From the NCBI RefSeq assembly GCF_000721495.1, contig NZ_JOHY01000012.1:62001-126000 (forward strand): 64,000 bases of DNA. Direction: 5' to 3'. Shown piece by piece: positions 10,170 to 18,068 of this stretch; position 1 is the stretch's first letter, and every line of letters starts with the position of its first letter. Source of the stretch: Streptomyces sp. NRRL F-5123 (GTDB lineage Bacteria; Actinomycetota; Actinomycetes; Streptomycetales; Streptomycetaceae). The notes under the pieces were generated by a model. The model had not been told where the DNA came from. It saw only the letters and a list, made by a program, of their open reading frames with translations, and did no database searches. The position numbers and the translations under genes were made by a program.

Positions 10170-10367
10170 CGTCTCAGCTTCCCGATACGAGTCGCCGGGA
10201 AAGCTGCTACGGGGCGCCCGTGGGCGCCCCGCCCGCAGGCAACGGTGCCTCGCGCGGCTCATGGCCCATGTCCGCAAGCTGGGCAGGCCGCGGGGCAATC
10301 ACGACCTGATCACCGCGGCTACCCCGCCGCGACGGCACGGGAAAACGCGACCCACGACGGCAGGGCC
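10170..10367. other. Intergenic region with GC hairpin and first copy of a 20-bp direct repeat
   Basis: Contains a perfect 9-bp GC stem at 10211-10230 (GGGGCGCCC, 2-base loop), probably the end of the DUF5753/DUF397 transcript, and at 10230-10249 a 20-bp sequence repeated at 11482-11501. No convincing ORF is seen. Confidence 0.5.
10230..10249. repeat. 20-bp direct repeat, copy 1 (flanks the Uma2 segment)
   Basis: Identical to 11482-11501 over 20 bases (contains GCAGGCAACGGTGCC). The two copies enclose about 1.25 kb with the antitoxin-like gene and the Uma2 gene. Confidence 0.6.
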
Positions 10368-10643
10368 TCATTCGCCGGGCTTCCCGGCGTGTGTGTGGTC
10401 GAGGTGTGCGGGCGGGGCCTGTGGACGGCGAGGTGCGGGCTGTGCCTTGGGGAGGCCGACGCAGCCGGGAGGGCATGGGTCCCTCTCTCGGTCGGTCAGC
10501 AGGATGTCCAGCGGTGAGAGTGCGCCGGTGGCGTCCCGGACCGGCACGCGGTCGAGGTCGGCGGTCGTTGCGGCCACGAGGCGGATCTGCCCCCGGGCCA
10601 CGAGGTGCGCGTAGCGCTCGGAGTGGGGTGCGGCAGTACGCAC
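10368..10643 (-). CDS. Small hypothetical protein, possibly antitoxin-like
   Basis: 91 aa from GTG 10643, which follows a strong GAGGAGG at 4 bases. The N-terminal half, VRTAAPHSERYAHLVARGQIRLVAATTADLDRVPVRDATGALSPLDILLTDRERDPCPPG, reads like a short beta/alpha element similar in layout to Phd/YefM-type antitoxins; the last about 30 residues are Pro/His-rich and low complexity. It is divergent from the Uma2-family gene 200 bp away and lies between the same 20-bp direct repeats. Assignment as an antitoxin is a guess from size and shape only. Confidence 0.5.
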   Translation of the reverse strand: MRTAAPHSERYAHLVARGQIRLVAATTADLDRVPVRDATGALSPLDILLTDRERDPCPPGCVGLPKAQPAPRRPQAPPAHLDHTHAGKPGE

Positions 10644-10843
10644 GGTGCCTCCTCGGTTGTGCGGCGGAGCCGTTCCGCCTCGCGCGCCATTGGAGCAGAG
10701 CCACGAACGGGTCCGGAGGCTACGCTCGGAATCCGAGCGTGGGGGCACAACAAACGTCGAGTGTGATCATCCGGTCACGTTACGTTCCGCTGAGCCGATA
10801 GGGTGAGGGCGGAGCGTGAAGATCCGGGCACAGGGAGGTACGG

Positions 10844-11464
10844 GTGACCGCTGTGGACGACCGGCCGCAGGCGCAGGATCACGCGCAGATGGAGACGGAG
10901 GACTTCGAGAGCCTGGCGTCCGACGCGGCGCGCCGGTCCGAAGGCCTCCGCCTGGAACTCATCGGCGGAAGGATGGGGGTCAAAGCTGTGCCCGACGTGA
11001 TCCACACGGCGATGACGATGTGGCTGGTGCGGCAGTGCATGCAGCAGAAGCCGCAGTGGGACCTTCACGTCGGGCAGGGCCTGAAGGTGGAGAGCTACCG
11101 CAGGGGGCGGGCGATCCCGGACGGTGTTCTCGCCCCGGTCGGCCACCTCGTCGAGACCTCGACGGGCGAGTGGGCCGAGACGGACGGGGTGCTGATGACG
11201 GTCGAGATCACCTCGTTCGACCGTGACACCACACAGCGCGACCGCGTCGACAAGCCCCGTGCCTATGCCGAGTCGGGCATCCCGGTCTACCTGCTGATCG
11301 ACCGGGACACCCGGGAGGTCACCGTCTTCAGCGAGCCGGAGCACGGGTCGTACCAGCAGCGCGTGACGGTTTCCTTCGGCAAGGAGGTCGGCCTCCCCGC
11401 CCCTGTCGGTATCCAGCTCGACACGCAGCAGCTGCTGGCCTGGGTGAATGCCGAAGATGCCTGA
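10844..11464 (+). CDS. Uma2-family protein (putative PD-(D/E)XK nuclease fold)
   Basis: 206 aa from GTG 10844, preceded by GGGAGG. The family is a restriction-endonuclease-like fold abundant in Streptomyces and cyanobacteria, with no settled role. Visible core: LRLELIGGRM (conserved Glu), AIPDGVLAPVGHL (the catalytic Asp of the PD motif), LMTVEITSFDRDTTQRDRVDKPRAYAESGIPVYLLIDRD (the ExK-like strand, here E-I-T, with the downstream R-D-R-x-x-K). The protein is complete, whereas the paralogue at 5710-5949 keeps only the C-terminal part. A very short ORF and an MFS gene follow closely, so the three may be cotranscribed. Confidence 0.85.
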   Translation: MTAVDDRPQAQDHAQMETEDFESLASDAARRSEGLRLELIGGRMGVKAVPDVIHTAMTMWLVRQCMQQKPQWDLHVGQGLKVESYRRGRAIPDGVLAPVGHLVETSTGEWAETDGVLMTVEITSFDRDTTQRDRVDKPRAYAESGIPVYLLIDRDTREVTVFSEPEHGSYQQRVTVSFGKEVGLPAPVGIQLDTQQLLAWVNAEDA

Positions 11465-11465
11465 G

Positions 11466-11624
11466 ATGCCTGAGCGTCCCGCGCCCGCAGGCAACGGTGC
11501 CGCGCTCGACGGCGTACTCGCCGTTCACCGGCCGGACGATCGTTTCGCCCGCGACGTCCAGGAGGTGCGGGACCTCCTCACCGTGGACAGGCCCGAGCCG
11601 ACGGTGCCAGCATCGGGACGGTGA
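11466..11624 (+). CDS. Possible 52-aa ORF between Uma2 and MFS genes
   Basis: ATG 11466 lies one base after the Uma2 stop; the frame ends TGA at 11622-11624 and overlaps the GTG start of the MFS gene (GTGA). The peptide includes HRPDDRFARDVQEVRDLL, a plausible amphipathic helix. No ribosome site other than coupling is evident. The junctions at both ends favour a real, translationally coupled small gene, but no family is recognised. Part of its beginning is the second 20-bp direct repeat. Confidence 0.4.
   Translation: MPERPAPAGNGAALDGVLAVHRPDDRFARDVQEVRDLLTVDRPEPTVPASGR
11482..11501. repeat. 20-bp direct repeat, copy 2
   Basis: Identical to 10230-10249; here it lies inside the 52-aa ORF just after the Uma2 gene. 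Confidence 0.6.
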
Positions 11625-12877
11625 CCGTCGAGGGGAAGAGCCTGCTCAGGCATCGGAATTTCGTGCTGCTGTGGGCCGGGCAGACCGTCAGCGAGGTCGG
11701 GTCGCAGGTGTCCGTGCTCGCGCTGCCGCTCGTGGCGGTCGTCGTGCTCGGGGCGAGTGCGTGGCAGGTGGGGCTGCTGTCGGCGGCCGGGACGTGCGCG
11801 TACCTGCTGGTCGCGCTGCCCGCGGGGGCGGTCGTGGACCGGGTGCGGAAGCGGCCGCTCATGCTGGGGTGCAACCTCGGGCTGCTGGCCGTGATGGGGT
11901 CGGTACCGGTCGCGCACGCGCTGGGGGTGCTCACGCTCGGACAGCTCTACGCCGTCGAGTTCGTCGACGGCGTGCTGTCCGTCTTCTTCGTCGTCGCCTA
12001 CCAGAGCCTGCTGCCGCACCTGCTGCGCGACGAGCAGCTCATGGACGGCAACGGCAAGCTCGCCGCGTCGCAGTCGGGCGCACAGATCGCCGGGCCGGGG
12101 CTCGGGGCCGGCCTCGTCTCGGCCTTCGGGGCCGCGGCCGCGGTCCTCGCCGACGCGGCCTCCTTCGCCGTCTCCGCCCTCACCCTCGCCGGGATCCGCA
12201 CGAAGGAGCCCGAGCCGGTGAAGGCGGCGGGCGGGCCCTCGCTGCGTGCCCAGATCGCCGAAGGCCTGCGGCACGTGCTGCGGGACCCGATCCTGCGCAA
12301 CTCCGTCGCCTTCAACGGCACCGCCAACTTCTTCGTCGTCATGGTCGAGACCCTCGGCCCCGTCTTCCTCATCCGCACCCGGCACGTCGACCCCGGCCTG
12401 GTCGGACTGCTGCTCGCGCTCGGCGCGGTCGGCGGGGTCGCGGGCGGCGCGGCGGCGAAGGCGCTTTCCCGGCGGGTGGGGTCGGCGCGCATCAGCTGGA
12501 TCGCGATGACCGTGCTCGCCCTGCCGGGGCTGCTCATCCCGCTCGCGGGCAGCGGGCCGCGGGCGGTGCTCTACGGGGTCGGGTGGAGCGCCTGGACCTT
12601 CTCCGCCGTCGTCACCGGCATCTCGCTGACCAGCTACCGGCAGGCGACCTGCCCGCCGGGCATGATCGGCCGGGTGAGCGCCGCCGCCCGCTGGATCACC
12701 TGGGGCACGCTGCCGCTCGGCGGGCTCGCGGGGGGCGCGCTCGCGAGCGTGCTGGGGGTGCGGGCCACGCTGTGGATAGCCGTCGTCGGGGGCTGCTCCT
12801 CGGGGCTGTGGCTCTTCTTCTCGCCGCTGCGCCGGATGCGCGACATCCCGCTGGGCGCGGTGCCGGTGGGGGCCTGA
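11621..12877 (+). CDS. MFS transporter (MFS_3 / EntS-like exporter)
   Basis: 418 aa integral membrane protein starting at GTG 11621, overlapping the preceding short ORF. It begins with LLRHRNFVLLWAGQTVSEVGSQVSVLALPLVAVVVLGASAW, the characteristic first helices of the MFS_3 group, followed by the loop 2-3 motif GAVVDRVRKRPLM. About twelve hydrophobic segments can be counted. The group includes exporters of siderophores, macrolides and other drugs; no substrate can be inferred here. It may share a transcript with the Uma2 gene. Confidence 0.88.
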   Translation: MTVEGKSLLRHRNFVLLWAGQTVSEVGSQVSVLALPLVAVVVLGASAWQVGLLSAAGTCAYLLVALPAGAVVDRVRKRPLMLGCNLGLLAVMGSVPVAHALGVLTLGQLYAVEFVDGVLSVFFVVAYQSLLPHLLRDEQLMDGNGKLAASQSGAQIAGPGLGAGLVSAFGAAAAVLADAASFAVSALTLAGIRTKEPEPVKAAGGPSLRAQIAEGLRHVLRDPILRNSVAFNGTANFFVVMVETLGPVFLIRTRHVDPGLVGLLLALGAVGGVAGGAAAKALSRRVGSARISWIAMTVLALPGLLIPLAGSGPRAVLYGVGWSAWTFSAVVTGISLTSYRQATCPPGMIGRVSAAARWITWGTLPLGGLAGGALASVLGVRATLWIAVVGGCSSGLWLFFSPLRRMRDIPLGAVPVGA

Positions 12878-12986
12878 CCCGGCAGCGGCCAAGGCCCCTG
12901 ACACCGCGCGGCTGTTCGTGGTTGGCTGGGCCGGTCACGTGCGCCGCGCACGACGCAACCGAGCCGGACCGAGCCGAAGGCAGAGC

Positions 12987-13190
12987 ATGTACGAGTACAA
13001 GGTCGTCACCTTCCGCGAGTCGTTGATAGGCGACGCGCTCGACAGCGACAAGCTGGAGAAGACCCTCAACAAGCACGCCGAGGAGGGCTGGGCGCTGAAG
13101 GACATCACGTCCGGTGATGTGAAGGGGCGGGTCGGGCCCGGGGCCGTCGAGGGGCTGCTGCTGACGTTCGAGCGGCCTCGCCAGGGCTGA
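12987..13190 (+). CDS. DUF4177 domain-containing small protein
   Basis: 67 aa from ATG 12987, with GAAGG 6 bases upstream. The sequence MYEYKVVTFRESLIGDALDSDKLEKTLNKHAEEGWALKDITSG matches DUF4177: YEYKVV strand, a helix LEKTLNKHAEEGW and a final strand LLLTFER. These are small soluble alpha/beta proteins of unknown role. The ORF is open upstream, but the family begins at this Met. Confidence 0.88.
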   Translation: MYEYKVVTFRESLIGDALDSDKLEKTLNKHAEEGWALKDITSGDVKGRVGPGAVEGLLLTFERPRQG

Positions 13191-13228
13191 GCTTCGCCCT
13201 CCCGGCGGGGCCGCGCCTTGCGCGCCGG

Positions 13229-13456
13229 GGTGCCTTTTGCGGTGGCCCGCGCGAGCTTCCGCCGGTGGGTGGGCTGGGCGCGCGGTTCCCCGCGCCCGTT
13301 GGCGCTTCGGGGTGCCTTTTGCGGTGGCCCGCGCGAGCTTCCGCCGGTGGGTGGGCTGGGCGCGCGGTTCCCCGCGCCCGTTGGCGCTTCGGGGTGCCGC
13401 TTGCGGTGGTCGCGCAGCCGTCCCGCCGTGGGGGTTGAGCGCGCGGTTCCCCCCCA
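13229..13456. repeat. 82-bp tandem repeat (two near-identical copies and a degenerate third)
   Basis: Unit copies begin at 13229, 13311 and 13393, exactly 82 bases apart, each starting GGTGCC(T/G)(T/C)TTGCGGTGG. Copies 1 and 2 are practically identical; copy 3 decays after about 60 bases. The unit contains GCGCGCGGTTCCCCGCGCC, the palindromic motif scattered between genes in Streptomyces. No ribosome site or credible ORF is present. Confidence 0.85.
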
Positions 13457-13480
13457 GGGCTTCGCCCGGGAGGCACCCCT

Positions 13481-13567
13481 CCGCGCCCCTGGTTTGTTGC
13501 CCCGCGCCGCAGGCGTGAGCCCCCCCGCGCCCGTGGTTTGTCGCCCTGCGCCGCAGGCGTGAGCCCC
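13481..13567. repeat. 44-bp tandem repeat (two copies)
   Basis: Copies start at 13481 and 13525; both read CCGCGCCC(C/G)TGGTTTGT then GCGCCGCAGGCGTGAG. They directly follow the 82-bp array, so 13229-13567 is almost entirely repetitive and non-coding. Confidence 0.75.
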
Positions 13568-13640
13568 GGGGGGCTTGGCCACGCCCCTGGGGTGTGCCCT
13601 GCGGGGCAGACGCAGGCCCCGTGCTGTCGTACCCCCGGGC

Positions 13641-13646
13641 TACGCT
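13641..13646 (+). promoter_or_regulatory. -10-like hexamer for leaderless gene
   Basis: TACGCT exactly 6 bases before the ATG at 13653, with no Shine-Dalgarno sequence. Confidence 0.45.
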
Positions 13647-13652
13647 CGGCGC

Positions 13653-14459
13653 ATGCCGACCGCCAGCCGACGACGCGCCCGTACGTACGATCCGGACCGC
13701 ACGTGGAGTGCGCTGCTCGCGCAGAGCGGGCTCGTGGCGGACGCGGTGCGGGGGCTCTCCGCGGAGGCGTACGCGCTGCCCTCCGGGCTGCCGGGGTGGG
13801 ACGTGCGGCTGCTGGTCGCGCACGTCGTGCGGCAGATCGACGCGCTCGGGGAGCTGCTCGCCGCCCCGGAGCCGGTGGGCGGCGGGCGGCTGACCGGGCT
13901 GGACGCCTGGACGCAGGCCACCGGGCCGGTCGCGGCGCAGCTGGACGCCGGGACGAAGGAGACGGCCGCCGCGATGGGCGATCCGGTCGCCGCGGTCGAG
14001 GCGGCCGTGGAGCGGCTGCCGGGGCTGCGCGCGGAGGCGCTGCGGCCGGGGCGGCTGCTGCCCGAGCCGTTCGGCGGGATGCGGGCGCTGGAATTCACGG
14101 TGACGCGGCTGGTGGAGCTGGTCGTGCACACCGACGACCTGGCCCGCGCCACGGGCGCCGAGCCCGCGTTCGACCGGCAGGCGCTGGCCGCCGTCGTGCG
14201 GGTGCTCGCGGACGGGCTCGCCGCGAAGGCGCCGGGCAACGCGGTGGAGGTGCGGGTGCCGCCGTACGCGGCGGTGCAGTGCGTCGAGGGGCCCCGGCAC
14301 ACCCGCGGCACCCCGCCCAACGTCGTCGAGACCGACCCGCTGACCTGGCTGCGGCTGGCGACCGGCCGTACGGCGTGGGCCGCGGCGGTCGAAGCGGCCG
14401 CCGTCTCCGCGAGCGGCGAGCGCGCGGACCTGGCCGCGTACCTCCCGGTGATGCGCTGA
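13653..14459 (+). CDS. Maleylpyruvate isomerase family mycothiol-dependent enzyme (DinB-like)
   Basis: 268 aa. N-terminal MDMPI domain: TWSALLAQSGLVADAVRGLSAEAYALPSGLPGWDVRLLVAHVVRQIDALGELL (about residues 14-70) is the four-helix DinB-like bundle with a conserved His in LVAHVVRQ expected to bind the catalytic metal; a second cluster VTRLVELVVHTDDLARATG carries the other metal-site His and Asp. The C-terminal part ends with the SCP2-like DPLTWLRLATGR. Family members use mycothiol, the actinobacterial thiol, as cofactor for isomerisation or conjugation. The start is chosen at 13653 because a -10-like hexamer lies 6 bases before it. Confidence 0.88.
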   Translation: MPTASRRRARTYDPDRTWSALLAQSGLVADAVRGLSAEAYALPSGLPGWDVRLLVAHVVRQIDALGELLAAPEPVGGGRLTGLDAWTQATGPVAAQLDAGTKETAAAMGDPVAAVEAAVERLPGLRAEALRPGRLLPEPFGGMRALEFTVTRLVELVVHTDDLARATGAEPAFDRQALAAVVRVLADGLAAKAPGNAVEVRVPPYAAVQCVEGPRHTRGTPPNVVETDPLTWLRLATGRTAWAAAVEAAAVSASGERADLAAYLPVMR

Positions 14460-14946
14460 GGCACTCTCCCGAGGCATCCGCCCCCGGACGGCGTACGCCC
14501 GGCGTACGACACGGCCCGTGACGGTCAGCCGCTGACATCCGAGTCACCCCATGGCGCGCCCGTCATGCACTGCCATATCCGTATCGTCCTGGAATCCACC
14601 CCGGCCGAGGTGGCGTAATTACGCCGCCAGTCAGGTGTTCCCTAGGTGCGGTCCGGCTCGCGCTCCTACTATCGACCCGGCGAGACCGGCCGCTGAGAAC
14701 GATTTCCGGCCGGGATCGCCCCGGAAGACGCGCCCGCCGGAACCCCCGTACCGGCGGGCGTTTCCGTGCCCGGACGCCGCCCGCGGCCCGCAAGATCATC
14801 CCGGCCGTCGTACCGATGGGTTCCGGCCACGGGGAGCGGGAGCTTCACGCGCGTTTCCCGATACGCCCCCGGGGTGAACACCTGAGCCCTATGATGCGGG
14901 CGCAGTCTCGTCGGCCGTGTGAGGACCCCATGAGCGGTCGGCGGCC

Positions 14947-14986
14947 CGCCTTGGGGGGTACGTCACACCCCCGTGCCCCCCAAGGC
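14947..14986 (+). other. Strong hairpin upstream of purF
   Basis: CGCCTTGGGGGG and CCCCCCAAGGCG pair over 12 bp, extended by TA(C)G/CG(T)G, around about 10 loop bases. There is no U tract. It lies about 90 bases before the purF start and upstream of the predicted promoter, so it is either the end of an upstream transcript or part of a longer purF leader. Confidence 0.55.
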
Positions 14987-15035
14987 GCTACGCGCATAGA
15001 AGCCCTGCTCGGCAGCACTCCGTGACCGTCCCCCG

Positions 15036-15065
15036 TTCGGACGACGGGCGATCCTGCCCTAGACT
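15036..15065 (+). promoter_or_regulatory. Putative purF promoter (leaderless)
   Basis: -35 TTCGGA (15036-15041), 18-base spacer, -10 TAGACT (15060-15065), then the GTG at 15073 seven bases downstream, so transcription should start at or next to the start codon. Confidence 0.55.
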
Positions 15066-15072
15066 CGACAAC

Positions 15073-16590
15073 GTGCCACGTGGTGACGGACGACTCAGCC
15101 ACGACCTGCTCCCCGGCGAGAAGGGCCCCCAGGACGCGTGTGGCGTCTTCGGTGTCTGGGCCCCCGGCGAAGAGGTCGCGAAGCTCACCTATTTCGGGCT
15201 GTACGCCCTGCAGCACCGCGGACAGGAGTCCGCGGGCATCGCAGTGAGCAACGGCTCGCAGATCCTGGTCTTCAAGGACATGGGCCTGGTCTCCCAGGTC
15301 TTCGACGAGACCTCTCTCGGCTCGCTGACCGGCCATATCGCCGTCGGCCACGCCCGCTACTCGACCACCGGCGCCTCGGTGTGGGAGAACGCGCAGCCGA
15401 CCTTCCGGGCCACCAGCAACGGCTCGATCGCGCTCGGCCACAACGGCAACCTGGTCAACACCGCCGAGCTGGCCGAGATGGTCGCCGAGCTGCCGCAGGC
15501 CCCGGGCCGGGCCACCAAGGTCGCCGCGACCAACGACACCGACCTGGTCACGGCCCTGCTCGCCGGGCAGAGCGACGCCGAGGGCAACCCGCTGTCGGTG
15601 GAGGACGCCGCCCCGCAGGTGCTGCCGAAGATCAAGGGCGCCTTCAGCCTCGTCTACATGGACGAGCACACCCTCTACGCCGCCCGCGACCCGCAGGGCA
15701 TCCGCCCGCTGGTGCTGGGCCGGCTGGAGCGCGGCTGGGTCGTCGCGTCCGAGACCGCGGCCCTCGACATCTGCGGTGCGAGCTTCGTCCGCGAGATCGA
15801 GCCCGGTGAGCTGGTCGCGATCGACGAGCAGGGCGTGCGCACCTCGCGCTTCGCGCCCGCCCGCCCCAAGGGCTGCGTGTTCGAATACGTCTACCTGGCG
15901 CGCCCCGACACCGAGATCGCCGGCCGCAGCGTCTACCTCTCGCGCGTCGAGATGGGCCGCAAGCTCGCCGCCGAGTCGCCCGTCGAGGCCGACCTGGTCA
16001 TAGCCACGCCGGAGTCGGGTACGCCCGCCGCGATCGGCTACGCCGAGGCCAGCGGCATCCCGTACGGCTCCGGCCTGGTCAAGAACTCCTACGTCGGCCG
16101 GACGTTCATCCAGCCCTCGCAGACCATCCGGCAGCTCGGCATCCGGCTCAAGCTCAACCCGCTCAAGGAGGTCGTCCGCGGCAAGCGGCTCGTGGTGGTG
16201 GACGACTCGATCGTCCGCGGCAACACCCAGCGGGCCCTGGTGCGGATGCTGCGCGAGGCGGGCGCGGCCGAGGTCCACGTGCGGATCTCGTCGCCGCCGG
16301 TGAAGTGGCCGTGCTTCTTCGGCATCGACTTCGCCACCCGCGCCGAGCTGATCGCCAACGGCATGAGCGTCGACGAGATCGGCGCCTCGCTGGGCGCGGA
16401 CTCGCTCGCGTACATCTCGCTGGACGCGATGGTCGAGGCGACCACGATCGCCAAGCCGAACCTGTGCCGTGCGTGCTTCGACGGCGAGTACCCCATGGAG
16501 CTGCCCGACCCCGAGCTGCTGGGCAAGCAGCTGCTGGAGGTCGAGCTGGCGGGCGGCGCGGACGCCGCCGACGCCCTGCGCAGGCCGTGA
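15073..16590 (+). CDS. purF: Amidophosphoribosyltransferase PurF
   Basis: Catalyses the first committed step of purine synthesis (PRPP plus glutamine to phosphoribosylamine). 505 aa from GTG 15073. The N-terminal glutamine amidotransferase nucleophile is Cys23 in DACGVFGVW, exposed in the family by removal of a short propeptide, which matches the 22 residues before it. Conserved YFGLYALQHRGQESAGIA and GHARYSTTG follow. The phosphoribosyltransferase half has the PRPP loop VVVDDSIVRGNT (about 374-385). Cysteines in KGCVFEY, KWPCFFG and NLCRACFDGEYP are at the iron-sulfur cluster ligand positions of the Bacillus-type enzyme. The longer frame from 15022 would place the promoter within the gene. 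purM follows by 42 bases. Confidence 0.96.
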   Translation: MPRGDGRLSHDLLPGEKGPQDACGVFGVWAPGEEVAKLTYFGLYALQHRGQESAGIAVSNGSQILVFKDMGLVSQVFDETSLGSLTGHIAVGHARYSTTGASVWENAQPTFRATSNGSIALGHNGNLVNTAELAEMVAELPQAPGRATKVAATNDTDLVTALLAGQSDAEGNPLSVEDAAPQVLPKIKGAFSLVYMDEHTLYAARDPQGIRPLVLGRLERGWVVASETAALDICGASFVREIEPGELVAIDEQGVRTSRFAPARPKGCVFEYVYLARPDTEIAGRSVYLSRVEMGRKLAAESPVEADLVIATPESGTPAAIGYAEASGIPYGSGLVKNSYVGRTFIQPSQTIRQLGIRLKLNPLKEVVRGKRLVVVDDSIVRGNTQRALVRMLREAGAAEVHVRISSPPVKWPCFFGIDFATRAELIANGMSVDEIGASLGADSLAYISLDAMVEATTIAKPNLCRACFDGEYPMELPDPELLGKQLLEVELAGGADAADALRRP

Positions 16591-16632
16591 GCCCGGCCGC
16601 TTCCGCGATCCCCCGACACGAAAGTGCCTGCA

Positions 16633-17700
16633 ATGCCTGAGACAAACGGTGCGAGCTACGCCGCCGCCGGCGTCGACATCGAGGCCGGCGACCGGGCCGT
16701 CACGCTCATGAAGGAGTGGGTGCGCAAGGCGTCCCGCCCGGAGGTCGTCGGCAGCATCGGCGGCTTCGCCGGACTCTTCGACGCCTCCGCCCTCAAGCGC
16801 TACGAGCGCCCGCTGCTGGCCTCGGCGACCGACGGCGTCGGCACCAAGGTCGACATCGCCCGCCGGATGGGCGTCTACGACACCATCGGCCACGACCTGG
16901 TCGGCATGGTCGTCGACGACCTGGTGGTGTGCGGCGCCGAGCCGCTGTTCATGACCGACTACATCTGCGTCGGCAAGGTCCACCCCGAGCGGGTCGCGGC
17001 CATCGTCAAGGGCATCGCCGAGGGCTGCGTCCTGGCCGGCTGCGCGCTGGTCGGCGGCGAGACCGCCGAGCACCCTGGGCTGCTGGGCGCCGACGACTTC
17101 GACGTGGCGGGCGCCGGCACCGGCGTCGTCGAGGCGGACGCGATCCTCGGCGCGGACCGCATCCGTACGGGTGACGCGGTGCTCGCGATCGAGTCCTCCG
17201 GACTTCACTCGAACGGGTACAGCCTGGTACGCCATGTGCTGAGCGAGGCGAACGGCTGGGCGCTGGACCGCGAGGTCGCCGAGCTGGGCCGCACCCTCGG
17301 CGAGGAGCTGCTGGAGCCGACGAAGATCTACGCGCTGGACTGCCTGGCCCTCACCCGTACGACCGAGGTGCACGCCTTCGCGCACATCACCGGCGGCGGG
17401 CTCGCGAACAACCTGGCCCGGGTCGTCCCGGACGGGCTGAACGCCACCGTCGACCGCTCCACCTGGGTGCCCGCGCCGATCTTCGGCCTGGTCGGGGTGG
17501 AGGGCCGGGTCGAGCGGTCGGAGCTGGAGCGCACCCTCAACATGGGCGTCGGCATGATCGCGGTCCTGCCGCAGACCGGCGTCGAGGTCGCGCTGAGCGT
17601 GCTGGCCGACCGCGGGGTGGACGCCTGGGTCGCCGGCGAGGTCGGCGAGCGGGAGGACGGCGACGGGGCCGTGCGGATGATCGGCGACTACGCGGGGTGA
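16633..17700 (+). CDS. purM: Phosphoribosylformylglycinamidine cyclo-ligase PurM (AIR synthetase)
   Basis: Fifth step of purine synthesis: ATP-dependent closure of FGAM to AIR. 355 aa from ATG 16633 (a GTG three codons upstream is an alternative). Signatures are SYAAAGVDIEAGDRAV at the N-terminus, LLASATDGVGTKVDIA, the dimer/ATP segment DLVGMVVDDLVVCGAEPLFMTDY, LVGGETAEHPG, and HITGGGLANNLARV. It is downstream of purF on the same strand with a 42-base gap and no promoter seen, so the two form an operon. It converges on the DUF3073 gene. Confidence 0.96.
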   Translation: MPETNGASYAAAGVDIEAGDRAVTLMKEWVRKASRPEVVGSIGGFAGLFDASALKRYERPLLASATDGVGTKVDIARRMGVYDTIGHDLVGMVVDDLVVCGAEPLFMTDYICVGKVHPERVAAIVKGIAEGCVLAGCALVGGETAEHPGLLGADDFDVAGAGTGVVEADAILGADRIRTGDAVLAIESSGLHSNGYSLVRHVLSEANGWALDREVAELGRTLGEELLEPTKIYALDCLALTRTTEVHAFAHITGGGLANNLARVVPDGLNATVDRSTWVPAPIFGLVGVEGRVERSELERTLNMGVGMIAVLPQTGVEVALSVLADRGVDAWVAGEVGEREDGDGAVRMIGDYAG

Positions 17701-17724
17701 CGGCCTAGGCCGCGGGTACGACGA

Positions 17725-17757
17725 AACCCGGTCGGAGGCTGACCGCCCCTGACCGGG
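17725..17757. terminator. Stem-loop between convergent purM and DUF3073 genes
   Basis: ACCCGGTC (17725-17732) pairs with GACCGGGT (17750-17757), 17-base loop. No U tract; it lies between two convergent stops and may serve both directions. Confidence 0.4.
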
Positions 17758-17795
17758 TCACCGCAGGTGGTGTCGTTGCGGGTGTCGTTATCGCG

Positions 17796-18068
17796 TCAAG
17801 CGCGACGGCGTTGCGACGACGCGGATGACGAACCCGAGGACTCGTCGCCCTCGCCCTCGTCGTCATCGTTGTAGAGATCCGCGTACTGAGCGTACGGATC
17901 GTCGTCGTCCAGCTCGTCGTCATCATCGTCGACAGACTCCGGATTCACCGGCCTCGACGACGATGCGCCCAGCTCGTCAGCCAGACGGGCAAGATCAGTG
18001 CCGCCAGAGTTGTACTTCAACTGGCGGGCGACCTTCGTCTGCTTGGCCTTGGCCCGGCCGCGCCCCAT
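17796..18068 (-). CDS. DUF3073 protein
   Basis: 90 aa from ATG 18068 with AAGGGGG 7 bases upstream. The basic N-terminus MGRGRAKAKQTKVARQLKYNSGGTDLARLADELG is the DUF3073 signature; the rest is extremely acidic (VDDDDDELDDDD ... NDDDEGEGDE) and ends SSQRRRA. The charge split, basic head and acidic tail, suggests a nucleic-acid or ribosome-associated small protein, but function is unknown. Its position between purM and the valine dehydrogenase gene is the usual one in Streptomyces. Confidence 0.92.
   Translation of the reverse strand: MGRGRAKAKQTKVARQLKYNSGGTDLARLADELGASSSRPVNPESVDDDDDELDDDDPYAQYADLYNDDDEGEGDESSGSSSASSQRRRA

Larger units (their letters stand above)
14460..15072. other. Long intergenic region upstream of purF
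   Basis: 613 bases with no convincing gene. It includes a less GC-rich stretch (14570-14720), a short frame at 14930-15025 (31 aa, no clear ribosome site) that contains the hairpin at 14947-14986, and the purF promoter. Several longer frames here have uneven codon use and no start signals. Confidence 0.55.

Noticed and set aside
13229..13567. CRISPR array
   Set aside because: The repeats are directly tandem (82 and 44 bases) with no unique spacers and no cas genes nearby.
14551..14877. 108-codon frame upstream of purF
   Set aside because: Proline/arginine-rich composition, no ribosome site and no similarity; the region looks regulatory.
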